Shown here: positions 15,423 through 22,519 of the stretch, in pieces
Layout: each line of letters begins with the position of its first letter
Numbering within the stretch: position 1 is the stretch's first letter
Source of the DNA: an uncultured Eggerthellaceae bacterium
GTDB taxonomy: Bacteria; Actinomycetota; Coriobacteriia; Coriobacteriales; Eggerthellaceae
Length of the DNA stretch: 22,519 nt
Reading direction: 5' to 3'
NCBI GenBank assembly: GCA_910577495.1
Contig: CAJTML010000018.1
Coordinates: 1 to 22,519 of the forward strand
Notes under the pieces: model-generated
What the model saw: the letters and a program-made list of their open reading frames with translations, nothing else
What the model was told of the DNA's origin: nothing
The model's database searches: none
Made by a program: the position numbers and the translations under genes

Positions 15423-16475
15423 ATGTCCTCGGTGCTCACCGCAACACGCTACAAATACGTCGCGCTGATGCTGGCAGGTTTGCTGCTCAGTGTAGGCTTG
15501 TGCGCGTGTTCTGGTGGGGACGCGGGCGGGCAGGGCTCGCCCGGAGCGCAAGGCTCGCCAGATGCGGCGAATACGTCGCCGGCACCTTCGCCATCAGGGG
15601 ATAGCTCATCGGCGACAACGGATGGCGAAAGCACTGAACCTGACGCGGGCGAGACTTCAGGGCCTGCGTATGAAGTGCCCGCATCCATTGAGGATGCGAC
15701 GTTTGATGCAGGGGCAGCAGTGGGCGCCAATGACGCGCTCATTGATGCGTCGAACGTGGCGGCCGGATACGTGGGTGCGTCGGCGCAGAACGCGTCGCGG
15801 CTGAAATTCCAGGTCATCAAAGGCGATATGAGCTACAACTATGATCTGCCGGGAGATGGCACACCGATCATCTGCCCACTGAACATGGGGGATGGATCAT
15901 ACACGCTGGCGGTCATGCAAAACACTTCGGGCAACAACTACGTTGAGGTGTTTTCTACGACCGTTGACGTTGCGCTGGAAAGTCAGTTCGCACCGTTTTT
16001 GCGTCCGAGCATTTATTGTGATTTCAACAACGACAGTGCGTGTGTGAAAAAAGCACGTGAACTGGCGCAAGGCGCGCAAAACGAGGGCGATGTGGCGCGC
16101 GCAATATATGAATGGATTACCGAGTCAATCAGCTACGATACGGGCAAAGCGGCTGAGTTGGCGCAATCAACGGGCTACTACCCCAATCCTGACGACACGC
16201 TGTCGTCGAAAACGGGCGTGTGTTTTGACTATGCGTCGTTAGCTGCTGCGATGTTTCGTAGTTTAGGCATACCGTGTCAGATTATTACCGGTTACGTTTC
16301 GCCTGATAATCTCTATCATGCGTGGAACATGGTCTACCTTGATGGGCAGTGGGTGAGCGTGCAGTTAACAATCAACCCGGATACGTGGACGCGGCTTGAT
16401 ACGACGTTTGCGGCATCCGGTGGTGGGAGCACGGTGGGGGACGGAACCACCTATACCGACCGATATGTATACTAA
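15423..16475 (+). CDS. Transglutaminase-like lipoprotein
   Basis: The product is 350 aa. It has a lipoprotein signal with a hydrophobic stretch and a lipobox ending at C29 (LCAC), then a Gly/Ser/Pro/Thr-rich linker (about 30-85) that would span the cell wall. A middle domain of about 110 residues with no recognised match follows. The C-terminal domain is transglutaminase-like, with the triad C267 (TGVCFDYA), H299 (YHAWNMV) and D326 (LDTTF) all present. Such domains act as cysteine proteases or transamidases, often on cell-wall or surface proteins. It begins 4 bp after the Hpt gene with a weak ribosome-binding site, so translation is probably coupled. A role in maturing or anchoring the nearby pilus-like proteins is plausible but inferred. 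Confidence 0.85.
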   Translation: MSSVLTATRYKYVALMLAGLLLSVGLCACSGGDAGGQGSPGAQGSPDAANTSPAPSPSGDSSSATTDGESTEPDAGETSGPAYEVPASIEDATFDAGAAVGANDALIDASNVAAGYVGASAQNASRLKFQVIKGDMSYNYDLPGDGTPIICPLNMGDGSYTLAVMQNTSGNNYVEVFSTTVDVALESQFAPFLRPSIYCDFNNDSACVKKARELAQGAQNEGDVARAIYEWITESISYDTGKAAELAQSTGYYPNPDDTLSSKTGVCFDYASLAAAMFRSLGIPCQIITGYVSPDNLYHAWNMVYLDGQWVSVQLTINPDTWTRLDTTFAASGGGSTVGDGTTYTDRYVY

Positions 16476-16529
16476 GTGGGGGCCACGTGTTGTGCGTGCA
16501 CAGCATCTGAGAGGCAAGGAGCTTTAAAC

Positions 16530-17582
16530 ATGGCAAAGACACTGCTGGAAAGCGGCGCGCTGAGTGCGTTTTGTGAAAGCGTCGCGCTCATGCAGTCAGC
16601 GGGCATTCAAACTGACGAAGCGGTTCACATGCTTTCTGAGAACATGGCAGACACGCCGTTTAAGCGCGCGTGTGATGTGATGTATACGCGCCTTTCCAAT
16701 GGAGACTCGCTCTCGTGCGCCATGCGCGCCACGGATGCCTTCCCGCAGTATGCGCTGGATATGGTCACGATTGGCGAAGAGTCTGGCCGTCTTGAACACG
16801 TGCTTCGCTCGTTGAGCGTGTACTACGACGAAGAGGATCGGCTGTTTACCAAGATTCGCTCATCCATTGGATACCCCGCCGCGCTGCTCTGCATCATGAG
16901 TGTCATTTTGGCCTTTACGGTGGCGGTCATTTTACCGGTGTTTGTGCAGGTGTATGACTCGCTTTCGGGTGGTCTGACGTCGGGCTCGTTTGCGGCGGTG
17001 GATGCATCACTGGTGATCGGCTGGATTGCGCTTGCGGTGGTGCTGGTTTGTACGGTGCTGGCGCTGGCAGGGGTTTTCGCCAGCAAATCTGAGGGTGGTC
17101 GCGAAGCGGTGATGGCGCTGTTTGAGAAGCTGCCCTTCACCAAGCAGGCCATGTATCAGCTGGCGCTTTCGCGCTTTACCTCCGCGCTTTCAACCTATAC
17201 CGCATCAGGCGTGAACACCGATGACGCCATGCATGAGGCGCTGGCGACGATTGATCACCCGCAGCTGCGCGAAAAGGTGCAGGCGGCCTATGAGTCCATG
17301 ATTGATCCGGCGCACCCGCTGTCGCTTGCGCAGGCCATCAGCAAGTATGAGATTTTCGAGCCGGTGTATGCGCGCATGCTTACCATTGGCATGCGTTCGG
17401 GCAGCTTGGAAGAGGTACTGGATCGCCTTTCTTCGACGTTTTTCGATGACGCGGTTGACCAGCTTGACCGCGTGGTTGATGCAACCGAACCGGGATTGGC
17501 TGCATTTTTGACGGTGGCGGTTGGCGCCACGCTCATTTCGGTCATGTTGCCGCTCATTGGCATCATGGGATCGATCGGATAG
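16530..17582 (+). CDS. PilC/GspF-family inner-membrane platform protein
   Basis: The product is 350 aa. The ATG at 16530 follows AAGGAG; an in-frame GTG at 16476 would add 18 Cys-rich residues that do not fit the family. It has the two tandem T2SSF domains: the first starts FCESVALMQSAGIQTDEAV and is followed by TM segments at about 110-140 and 165-190; the second starts RFTSALSTYTASGVNTDDAM and ends in a last TM (about 322-345). Conserved motifs MVTIGEESG and MLTIGMRSG are in the expected places. These proteins couple cytoplasmic ATPases to filament assembly in type IV pili and type II secretion. It is the first clear machinery gene of the cluster. No PilB/GspE, PilM-N-O or prepilin peptidase gene is in the window. 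Confidence 0.93.
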   Translation: MAKTLLESGALSAFCESVALMQSAGIQTDEAVHMLSENMADTPFKRACDVMYTRLSNGDSLSCAMRATDAFPQYALDMVTIGEESGRLEHVLRSLSVYYDEEDRLFTKIRSSIGYPAALLCIMSVILAFTVAVILPVFVQVYDSLSGGLTSGSFAAVDASLVIGWIALAVVLVCTVLALAGVFASKSEGGREAVMALFEKLPFTKQAMYQLALSRFTSALSTYTASGVNTDDAMHEALATIDHPQLREKVQAAYESMIDPAHPLSLAQAISKYEIFEPVYARMLTIGMRSGSLEEVLDRLSSTFFDDAVDQLDRVVDATEPGLAAFLTVAVGATLISVMLPLIGIMGSIG

Positions 17583-17586
17583 CGCA

Positions 17587-17913
17587 ATGTATCGCGAACA
17601 GACACAAAAAGACCTCGCGCGTAAGCGTCGAAACATCATCTGCGTGGTGGTGTTTGTGGCGCTCGTGGCGGCGCTGGCGTGCTTTGCGTTTGGCGCGGCG
17701 CAGGCGCAGGCGCGACAACAAAGTGCGGCATCGGTGCGTGAAGCAATTTTGGACGCCGCCATGCAATGCTGCGCTATTGAGGGGTCGTATCCGCAAACGC
17801 TTCAGTATCTGGAAGACAACTACGGGCTGCGCGTGAACGAGCAAGACTACGTGATCACCTACGAGGTCTTTGCGAATAACGTGGTTCCCAGCGTGGTGGT
17901 GGTGCCCCGATGA
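17587..17913 (+). CDS. Small single-TM protein of the pilus-like cluster
   Basis: The product is 108 aa. A basic N-terminus (KDLARKRRN) is followed by one TM segment (about 17-40) and a short extracytoplasmic part with an adjacent Cys pair and GSYPQTLQYLEDNYGL, a pattern reminiscent of pilin and pseudopilin head regions. No prepilin cleavage site with Glu at +5 is evident. It starts 4 bp after the PilC stop and overlaps the next gene by 4 bp (ATGA), so it is translationally coupled. I do not recognise a family. By position it is probably a minor assembly component. Confidence 0.8.
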   Translation: MYREQTQKDLARKRRNIICVVVFVALVAALACFAFGAAQAQARQQSAASVREAILDAAMQCCAIEGSYPQTLQYLEDNYGLRVNEQDYVITYEVFANNVVPSVVVVPR

Positions 17914-18461
17914 GCAGCACAAACACGCAGTTTTTGGACGTTGTGCAGACCTCGGTGGTCTCGGTCAGCGCCCTTGACGACAAAAACCATCGCAGCCGCG
18001 ATTACAGCAGAATTTTCGCGGGGCTGCTTTTCGCCCTGTTTATCGTGACGCTTTTGTTTGCCATTGTGGCCGGCACGAAGGTGTACAGCGCGCTTGCCAC
18101 CATGCACGACATTTCAAACGAGAGCCGCCTGGCGGTGAACCTGCTTGAAAACAGCATCCGTGCCGCTGATGCGGTTGGCGCGGTGGGCGAAGGAAGCGGA
18201 CCTGAGGGGCCGGCGCTCGTGCTGACCGAGCGCTTTACTACGGGCGAATTTGAGACGCGCATCTACTCGTATGAAGGCAACATCGTGCAAGAGTATGCGC
18301 TGGCAGATGCGCCGTATGACCCCGCGAAAGCAACCGTGATTGTGGCGTCAGAGACGTTTGCGTTCACCTTTGATGAAGGCGTTGTGTCGGTGGAGACCGA
18401 CGATGGCACCGCGGTGGTGGCGCTTCGCACCGAGGCAGGAGGTGAGGCGCATGCAAGCTAG
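17910..18461 (+). CDS. DUF4860-like single-TM protein
   Basis: The product is 183 aa. A cytoplasmic N-terminus of about 35 residues is followed by a strongly hydrophobic segment (FAGLLFALFIVTLLFAIVAG, about 36-55) and then an extracytoplasmic domain of about 125 residues, probably beta-rich, with TRIYSYEGNIVQEYA. This resembles DUF4860 proteins known from Coriobacteriia pilus-type clusters; the match is from memory and not verified. The topology (helix, then a globular head beginning with an amphipathic helix) is pilin-like, but no canonical prepilin cleavage motif is seen. The ATG overlaps the previous stop (ATGA), and the end overlaps the next gene by 11 bp. Confidence 0.8.
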   Translation: MSSTNTQFLDVVQTSVVSVSALDDKNHRSRDYSRIFAGLLFALFIVTLLFAIVAGTKVYSALATMHDISNESRLAVNLLENSIRAADAVGAVGEGSGPEGPALVLTERFTTGEFETRIYSYEGNIVQEYALADAPYDPAKATVIVASETFAFTFDEGVVSVETDDGTAVVALRTEAGGEAHAS

Positions 18462-18927
18462 TCCAAAGCCGTGGGAGCGCCCGCTTGCGCGCGTGAAACA
18501 GACGCGTTCCTCGGCCTTTTCAGGTGCGGCGTTTGTTATTGAGGCGCTCATTTTGCTCGTGTTTTTGGCGGCGTGTTTGGCGCTGTTTATGAGCATGTTT
18601 GGTACGGCGAACGAGATCGGCGTGGAAAACACGCGTCAAGAGCAGGCCATTACGCTGGCGGCAAACGAGGCTGAACTCTTCGCCGCTGATCCGACGGGCT
18701 CGTTTGGCGCGCACGAGGTCAGCGTGGCCACCGGTTTGGCGGGACGCACGGCAACGTCGGCATCGCCCGAGACTGAGATTTTCACGGTGCGTTGCGACGT
18801 GACGCCTGAGGCCATGGCGGCCGGCACACTCTACCGTGCGCTCATCACCATTACGTTTGAGGGCGAAACGCTCTACTCGCTGCAGACGGCACACTATGTG
18901 TCTGACACTGAGAGCGAGGTGGCATAA
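18451..18927 (+). CDS. Prepilin-like protein
   Basis: The product is 158 aa. AGGAGGTGAG precedes the ATG, inside the upstream gene. The basic leader (about 26 residues) is followed by SGAAFVIEALILLVFLAA. If cleaved between A26 and A27, Glu31 falls at +5 of a hydrophobic helix, as in type IV prepilins; Ala rather than Gly at -1 is less common. The head domain (about 55-158) contains one Cys and a repeated-strand look (LYRALITITFEGETLYSLQ). It is a candidate pilin or pseudopilin of this cluster. Its stop overlaps the next start by one base (TAATG). Confidence 0.75.
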   Translation: MQASPKPWERPLARVKQTRSSAFSGAAFVIEALILLVFLAACLALFMSMFGTANEIGVENTRQEQAITLAANEAELFAADPTGSFGAHEVSVATGLAGRTATSASPETEIFTVRCDVTPEAMAAGTLYRALITITFEGETLYSLQTAHYVSDTESEVA

Positions 18928-19547
18928 TGGCGAAGGGTCAAGGAAGCGTTCGCATGGGGCCGATCTCGCTGTTCACGCTGGTCATTGTCTTGTGCCTGGC
19001 GGTTATGGCGGTGTTGACGGTAACGACGGCAGAGGCGTCGCGTGCGCTTATGAATAGGCAGGCTGCAGCAACCGCTGAGATCTATATTGATGAGGTTGCG
19101 GCACAAGCGTTTGTGGCGTCGTTGGATAGTTCGCTTTTGGAGTATCGCGAAGCGCACGCAGATGCGGCCGGGGCGGCCGATGCGGGTGCTGCCAGCGGCA
19201 CGGCTGACGCGATCGACGCAACTGAGCTCAAGAACACCCTGACTGGAGCGTTGCCGACGTGCGTGAGCGCAGCAGAAACTGCCGCCAAGGCGCAAGGCAG
19301 CTTCGTTAACGTGGACGCGCGCACCGTTGAGGGCGAAGACGTTGCCCAGGTGGCAGGCGTGTTTGGTGCTGCGGATGTTGGACCAGATGCGCTCGGACTT
19401 GCCATTGATTTTGAGACCGAGCACGGTCGTTTGCTGAGTGTGGTACTACAGGTGCACAAGGATGGCACCTATTCAATACTTTCGTGGAAAACCACGACGA
19501 AATGGAGTGACGAAGGCACAGGCGATACCCTGTGGAGTGGCGTTTAA
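18927..19547 (+). CDS. Single-TM hypothetical protein of the pilus-like cluster
   Basis: The product is 206 aa. A short leader precedes a TM segment (about 13-35, LFTLVIVLCLAVMAVLTV). A helix rich in Ala and Arg follows, then an Ala/Asp/Gly-rich low-complexity stretch (about 70-95) and a C-terminal domain with strand-like VVLQVHKDGTYSILSWKTTTKW. No Glu at +5 after a Gly is seen, so it is not a standard prepilin. The start overlaps the preceding stop, and the PilT gene follows 22 bp later. I do not recognise a family. It is probably an assembly or minor structural component, by neighbourhood only. Confidence 0.78.
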   Translation: MAKGQGSVRMGPISLFTLVIVLCLAVMAVLTVTTAEASRALMNRQAAATAEIYIDEVAAQAFVASLDSSLLEYREAHADAAGAADAGAASGTADAIDATELKNTLTGALPTCVSAAETAAKAQGSFVNVDARTVEGEDVAQVAGVFGAADVGPDALGLAIDFETEHGRLLSVVLQVHKDGTYSILSWKTTTKWSDEGTGDTLWSGV

Positions 19548-19569
19548 GCCAAGGTGAGGAGACCATAAG

Positions 19570-20643
19570 ATGAAGCTGGAAGAACTATTGCAAGCCATGG
19601 TGGATGCCAACGCATCTGATATTTTCGTCATTGCGGGTCTGCCGCTGACGTATCAGAGCGGAAGTCAACAGATTCGCTCCACTGATCAGGCGCTTATGCC
19701 GGCCGATACGGAAGTTATCGTTCGCGAAATTTACAACATTGCGCATCGCAGCATTGAGCCGTTTTTGATGTCGCACAACCACGACGACGACTTTTCCTTC
19801 GCCATTGCGGGCGTGGGTCGTTTCCGCGTAAACGTGTTTCGCCAGCGTGGGTCGTTTGGTGCGGTTATTCGCGTGATCCCGTTCACGCTGCCCTCTCCTG
19901 ATGACTACAACATCCCTGACACCGTCATGCGTTGTGCGGACTACCAAAAGGGCTTGGTGCTGGTGACCGGTCCGGCGGGTGCGGGCAAGTCAACCACGCT
20001 TGCGTGCATTATTGATCAGCTCAATCAGACGCGTTCGGGACACATCATCACCATGGAAGACCCGATTGAGTACGTGCATCGTCATGGCAAGTCCATCGTG
20101 ACCCAGCGCGAGATTCCGACCGACGTTGCCACCTATGATGAGGCGCTACGCTCTGCTATGCGTGAGTCTCCCGATATCATTTTGCTGGGCGAAATGCGCG
20201 ACCAAGACACCATCTCAACAGCGGTTACGGCAGCCGAGATGGCGCAGCTGCTGTTCTCCACGCTGCACACGACCGGTGCTGCCAACACGGTTGACCGCAT
20301 CATTGATGCGTTCCCGGCAAACCAGCAGCGACAGATTCGCGTGCAGTTGTCTATGGTGCTTCAAGCGGTTGTGAGCCAGCAGCTCGTGCCCTCAGTTGAT
20401 GGCGGCGTGGTGCCGGCATTCGAGGTCATGATTGCAAACACCGCTATTCGCAACCTCATTCGCGAAGGCAAGACCCACCAAATTGACAGCGTCATTGCAG
20501 CCGGTGGTGCAGAAGGTATGCGCACGATGGATCAGAGTTTGCATGAATTGGTGAAGGCTGGCAAAATTACCAAGGAAACGGCACTGAGTTGCGCCATTCA
20601 CCAAGAAGCGCTTGAGAAGCGTTTTGAGGCCGAAGGGCTCTAA
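19570..20643 (+). CDS. pilT: PilT-type pilus retraction ATPase
   Basis: The product is 357 aa, the usual PilT length. AAGGTGAGGAG lies upstream of the ATG. The N-terminal domain begins with LLQAMVDANASDIFV. The ATPase core has Walker A GPAGAGKST (G134-T142, K140), the Asp box ITMEDPIEY, Walker B ILLGEMRD and the His box STLHTTGAANTVDRIID. The C-terminal AIRNLIREGK matches the AIRNLIRE motif required for retraction in PilT, so it is more likely a retraction ATPase than a PilB extension ATPase. A hexameric cytoplasmic motor is expected, docking on the PilC protein encoded 2 kb upstream. No PilB is in the window. Confidence 0.95.
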   Translation: MKLEELLQAMVDANASDIFVIAGLPLTYQSGSQQIRSTDQALMPADTEVIVREIYNIAHRSIEPFLMSHNHDDDFSFAIAGVGRFRVNVFRQRGSFGAVIRVIPFTLPSPDDYNIPDTVMRCADYQKGLVLVTGPAGAGKSTTLACIIDQLNQTRSGHIITMEDPIEYVHRHGKSIVTQREIPTDVATYDEALRSAMRESPDIILLGEMRDQDTISTAVTAAEMAQLLFSTLHTTGAANTVDRIIDAFPANQQRQIRVQLSMVLQAVVSQQLVPSVDGGVVPAFEVMIANTAIRNLIREGKTHQIDSVIAAGGAEGMRTMDQSLHELVKAGKITKETALSCAIHQEALEKRFEAEGL

Positions 20644-20665
20644 GTCATAAGGAGACATGACGTTC

Positions 20666-22519
20666 ATGGGACTGCGATACGCGGGTGCACGCGTGATTAG
20701 TGCGGCATCTACCTGGGGTTTAAAGCACCTCTTTCATAGGCCGGCGGCGAACTTTCCGGGAAAAGTTGCACTGTATGTGGATCCGCGTGTCATCGCTGAC
20801 GCGCGCGGCAAACTAGAGCGCGGCTCGGTGGTGGTCGTGGGAACCAACGGCAAGACCACCGTCACAAATTTGCTTGCTGACGTGCTGGAATGTGCCGGCA
20901 TGAGCGTGGTGTGTAACCGCACGGGCGCCAATCTGGATTCGGGTATTGCCACCTCGCTTTTGCATGCACAGCGCGCAGACTGGGGCGTTTTTGAGAGCGA
21001 CGAGCTGTGGTTGGCGAAGGTGCTGCCCCAGCTTCGCGCGAATTATGTAGTGCTGCTCAACCTCTTTCGCGATCAGCTTGATCGGTGTGGCGAAATTGAT
21101 CGCATTCAAGACAGTATCGTGGGTGCGCTGGCGTCCTCGCCTGAGACGGTGCTGGTTTATAACGCTGACGACCCGCTCTGTGCCTACATTGCTGAGCAGG
21201 CCGCGCAGGCACCTGGGCGTGAGCAAACGCCTTCTGTTGCGTTTGGCGTGCGGGAATCTATGGGGTTGGCGCAAAATACCGTGACTGACGCCACCATGTG
21301 TCAGCGCTGTTCTACCATGTTCACCTATGAGTTTCGTCAGTATGGTCAGTTGGGCGAATACGTCTGCCCGAACTGCGGTTTTAGCAGGCCAGCACTTGAT
21401 TTTGCTGCTGAGAACGTGTCGCTTTTGTCTGATCGGCTGTCGTTTGAGGTGGTGTGTGCGACTGGTGCGGCTGGTGCAGCGGGTGCGGCGGGAGCCAGTG
21501 CGGCTGAGGCGCCGGTTCCGGTCCACGCGGCATTCAACGGTGCGTACATGGTCTACAACCTGTTGGCCGTTGCGGTGGGCGCAGAGCTGGTGGGCTGCTC
21601 GGCTGAGGCAATCCAGCAGGCCATTGACGCATTCAATCCGCAAAATGGACGCCTTGAATCCTTCGACATTGCCGGGCGCAACGTGTTGCTCAATCTGGCG
21701 AAAAACCCGACGGGCTTCAACCAGAATCTCAAGATTGTGGCGCAAGATGCAAATCCGAAGGTGGTTGCGTTCTTTATTAACGACAAAGAGGCTGATGGGC
21801 GCGATGTTTCGTGGTTATGGGACATTGACTTTGAGGAGCTGGCGCACAGCGGCCAGATGCAGGTTTTTGCGGGTGGTATTCGCGGTCGCGACATGCAGGT
21901 GCGCCTGAAGTATGCCGGCATTGATGCGCAGGTGGTAGAGAGCGCCGAGGATTTGTTGGCGCGCATGAAGAAGATCTCGACGACGCACAACGCGTATCTG
22001 ATTGCGAACTATACGTCGCTGCCGCTCGTGAAAAGCGCGCTTGAGGCAGCGGCTGCAGCTGGGGCAACCGAGACGACCGAGGCGGCTGCAACCGAGGCAG
22101 CCGACACAGCGCCTTCGCCCGTCGTTGCGCCCGACGCCGACAACCTGGGTGGTACCGATACCAACGACGCCGACGCAGGCCTGACCAGCCCGATTGTCAT
22201 TGCGCATCTGTTCCCTGACCTGCTTAATCTCTACGGCGACGGCGGCAACGTGCGCGTGTTAGAGCAGCGACTTCGCTGGCGCGGCATCCCCGTTGAGGTG
22301 GTGCGCGTGCAGCATGGCGACACTATTGATCTTGCAGGCGTTGACCTGGTGATGATGGGTGGCAGCCCCGACCGTGAGCAGCGGCTTGCTTCCGCTGACG
22401 TGGTGGCCATGCGCGATGATCTGCACACCTATGTGGAGCACGACGGGCCGCTTTTGGCCATTTGTGGCAGCTATCAGATGCTCGGGCATGAGTGGCTTTT
22501 GGACGGCCAGACCGTTGAG
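20666..22519 (+). CDS. MurT-GatD fusion, lipid II isoglutaminyl synthase (3' end outside window)
   Basis: At least 618 codons run without a stop and the frame is open at the right edge. The start is taken at 20666, 11 nt after AAGGAG; an in-frame ATG at 20657 is only 2 nt from it. Residues about 1-470 are MurT: Mur-ligase P-loop VGTNGKTT (58-65), FESDELW, a four-Cys zinc ribbon (C212/C215, C234/C237) and NLAKNPTGFNQN. An Ala/Gly-rich insert sits at about 268-290. A linker of about 40 residues rich in Ala, Thr, Glu and Asp leads to GatD (from about 511): AHLFPDLLNLYGDGGN, MMGGSPD and the nucleophile C600 in AICGSYQ. The remaining part of GatD, with its catalytic His, is missing. MurT and GatD, normally two proteins from adjacent genes, amidate the D-Glu of lipid II using glutamine. 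It follows pilT by 22 bp. Confidence 0.9.
   Translation, partial: MGLRYAGARVISAASTWGLKHLFHRPAANFPGKVALYVDPRVIADARGKLERGSVVVVGTNGKTTVTNLLADVLECAGMSVVCNRTGANLDSGIATSLLHAQRADWGVFESDELWLAKVLPQLRANYVVLLNLFRDQLDRCGEIDRIQDSIVGALASSPETVLVYNADDPLCAYIAEQAAQAPGREQTPSVAFGVRESMGLAQNTVTDATMCQRCSTMFTYEFRQYGQLGEYVCPNCGFSRPALDFAAENVSLLSDRLSFEVVCATGAAGAAGAAGASAAEAPVPVHAAFNGAYMVYNLLAVAVGAELVGCSAEAIQQAIDAFNPQNGRLESFDIAGRNVLLNLAKNPTGFNQNLKIVAQDANPKVVAFFINDKEADGRDVSWLWDIDFEELAHSGQMQVFAGGIRGRDMQVRLKYAGIDAQVVESAEDLLARMKKISTTHNAYLIANYTSLPLVKSALEAAAAAGATETTEAAATEAADTAPSPVVAPDADNLGGTDTNDADAGLTSPIVIAHLFPDLLNLYGDGGNVRVLEQRLRWRGIPVEVVRVQHGDTIDLAGVDLVMMGGSPDREQRLASADVVAMRDDLHTYVEHDGPLLAICGSYQMLGHEWLLDGQTVE

Noticed and set aside
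16476..16529. GTG start of the PilC gene at 16476
   Set aside because: It would add 18 residues including a cysteine cluster not seen in the family. The ATG at 16530 has AAGGAG at good distance.
20666..22519. Two separate genes murT and gatD
   Set aside because: No stop codon occurs in the frame between the MurT and GatD domains, and no start with a ribosome-binding site is seen in the linker.

Overview
The window looks like chromosomal DNA from a fairly GC-rich anaerobic actinobacterium, most likely class Coriobacteriia and probably family Eggerthellaceae. This taxonomic reading is inference. It rests on a Tat-exported lipoprotein molybdopterin oxidoreductase with its four-cluster ferredoxin subunit, ModD, a haem-motif histidine kinase, a DUF4860-like protein in a pilus-type cluster, and a MurT/GatD amidation enzyme. 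No rRNA or other phylogenetic marker is present.

Left part (1-4.8 kb): the end of a dicluster ferredoxin-type protein with its terminator, then a gene-poor stretch (about 368-958) with several repeats. Next come modD, a convergent DMT-family transporter, and an AarF/UbiB-type kinase-like protein.

Middle (4.8-12.2 kb): a minus-strand two-gene respiratory module (molybdopterin catalytic subunit plus ferredoxin subunit) is divergent from a sensor kinase/response regulator pair. The kinase carries a periplasmic DUF3365-type domain with a CxxCH haem motif and probably senses redox state or a ligand, so it is a candidate regulator of the module. A DUF4143 AAA+ ATPase follows on the minus strand, behind three operator-like repeats at an exact 33-bp period. 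Then comes tRNA-Thr(CGT) with a good promoter and terminator.

Right part (12.2-22.5 kb): about 770 bp without a gene holds two compact candidate structured elements. One is an inverted-repeat element. The other is a three-hairpin RNA closed by a long-range stem that ends 3 nt before a Shine-Dalgarno sequence. From there ten genes run on one strand with tiny gaps or overlaps: a REC/HD-GYP/GGDEF c-di-GMP enzyme, an Hpt protein, a transglutaminase-like lipoprotein, a PilC/GspF platform protein, four small single-TM proteins (one with a prepilin-like signal), the PilT ATPase, and an in-frame MurT-GatD fusion that runs off the window.

The layout suggests one long transcription unit linking c-di-GMP signalling, a type IV pilus-like machine and peptidoglycan amidation under a structured leader. 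The most unusual points are that leader RNA, the MurT-GatD fusion, the uncharacterised pilus-like proteins and the 33-bp repeat array.
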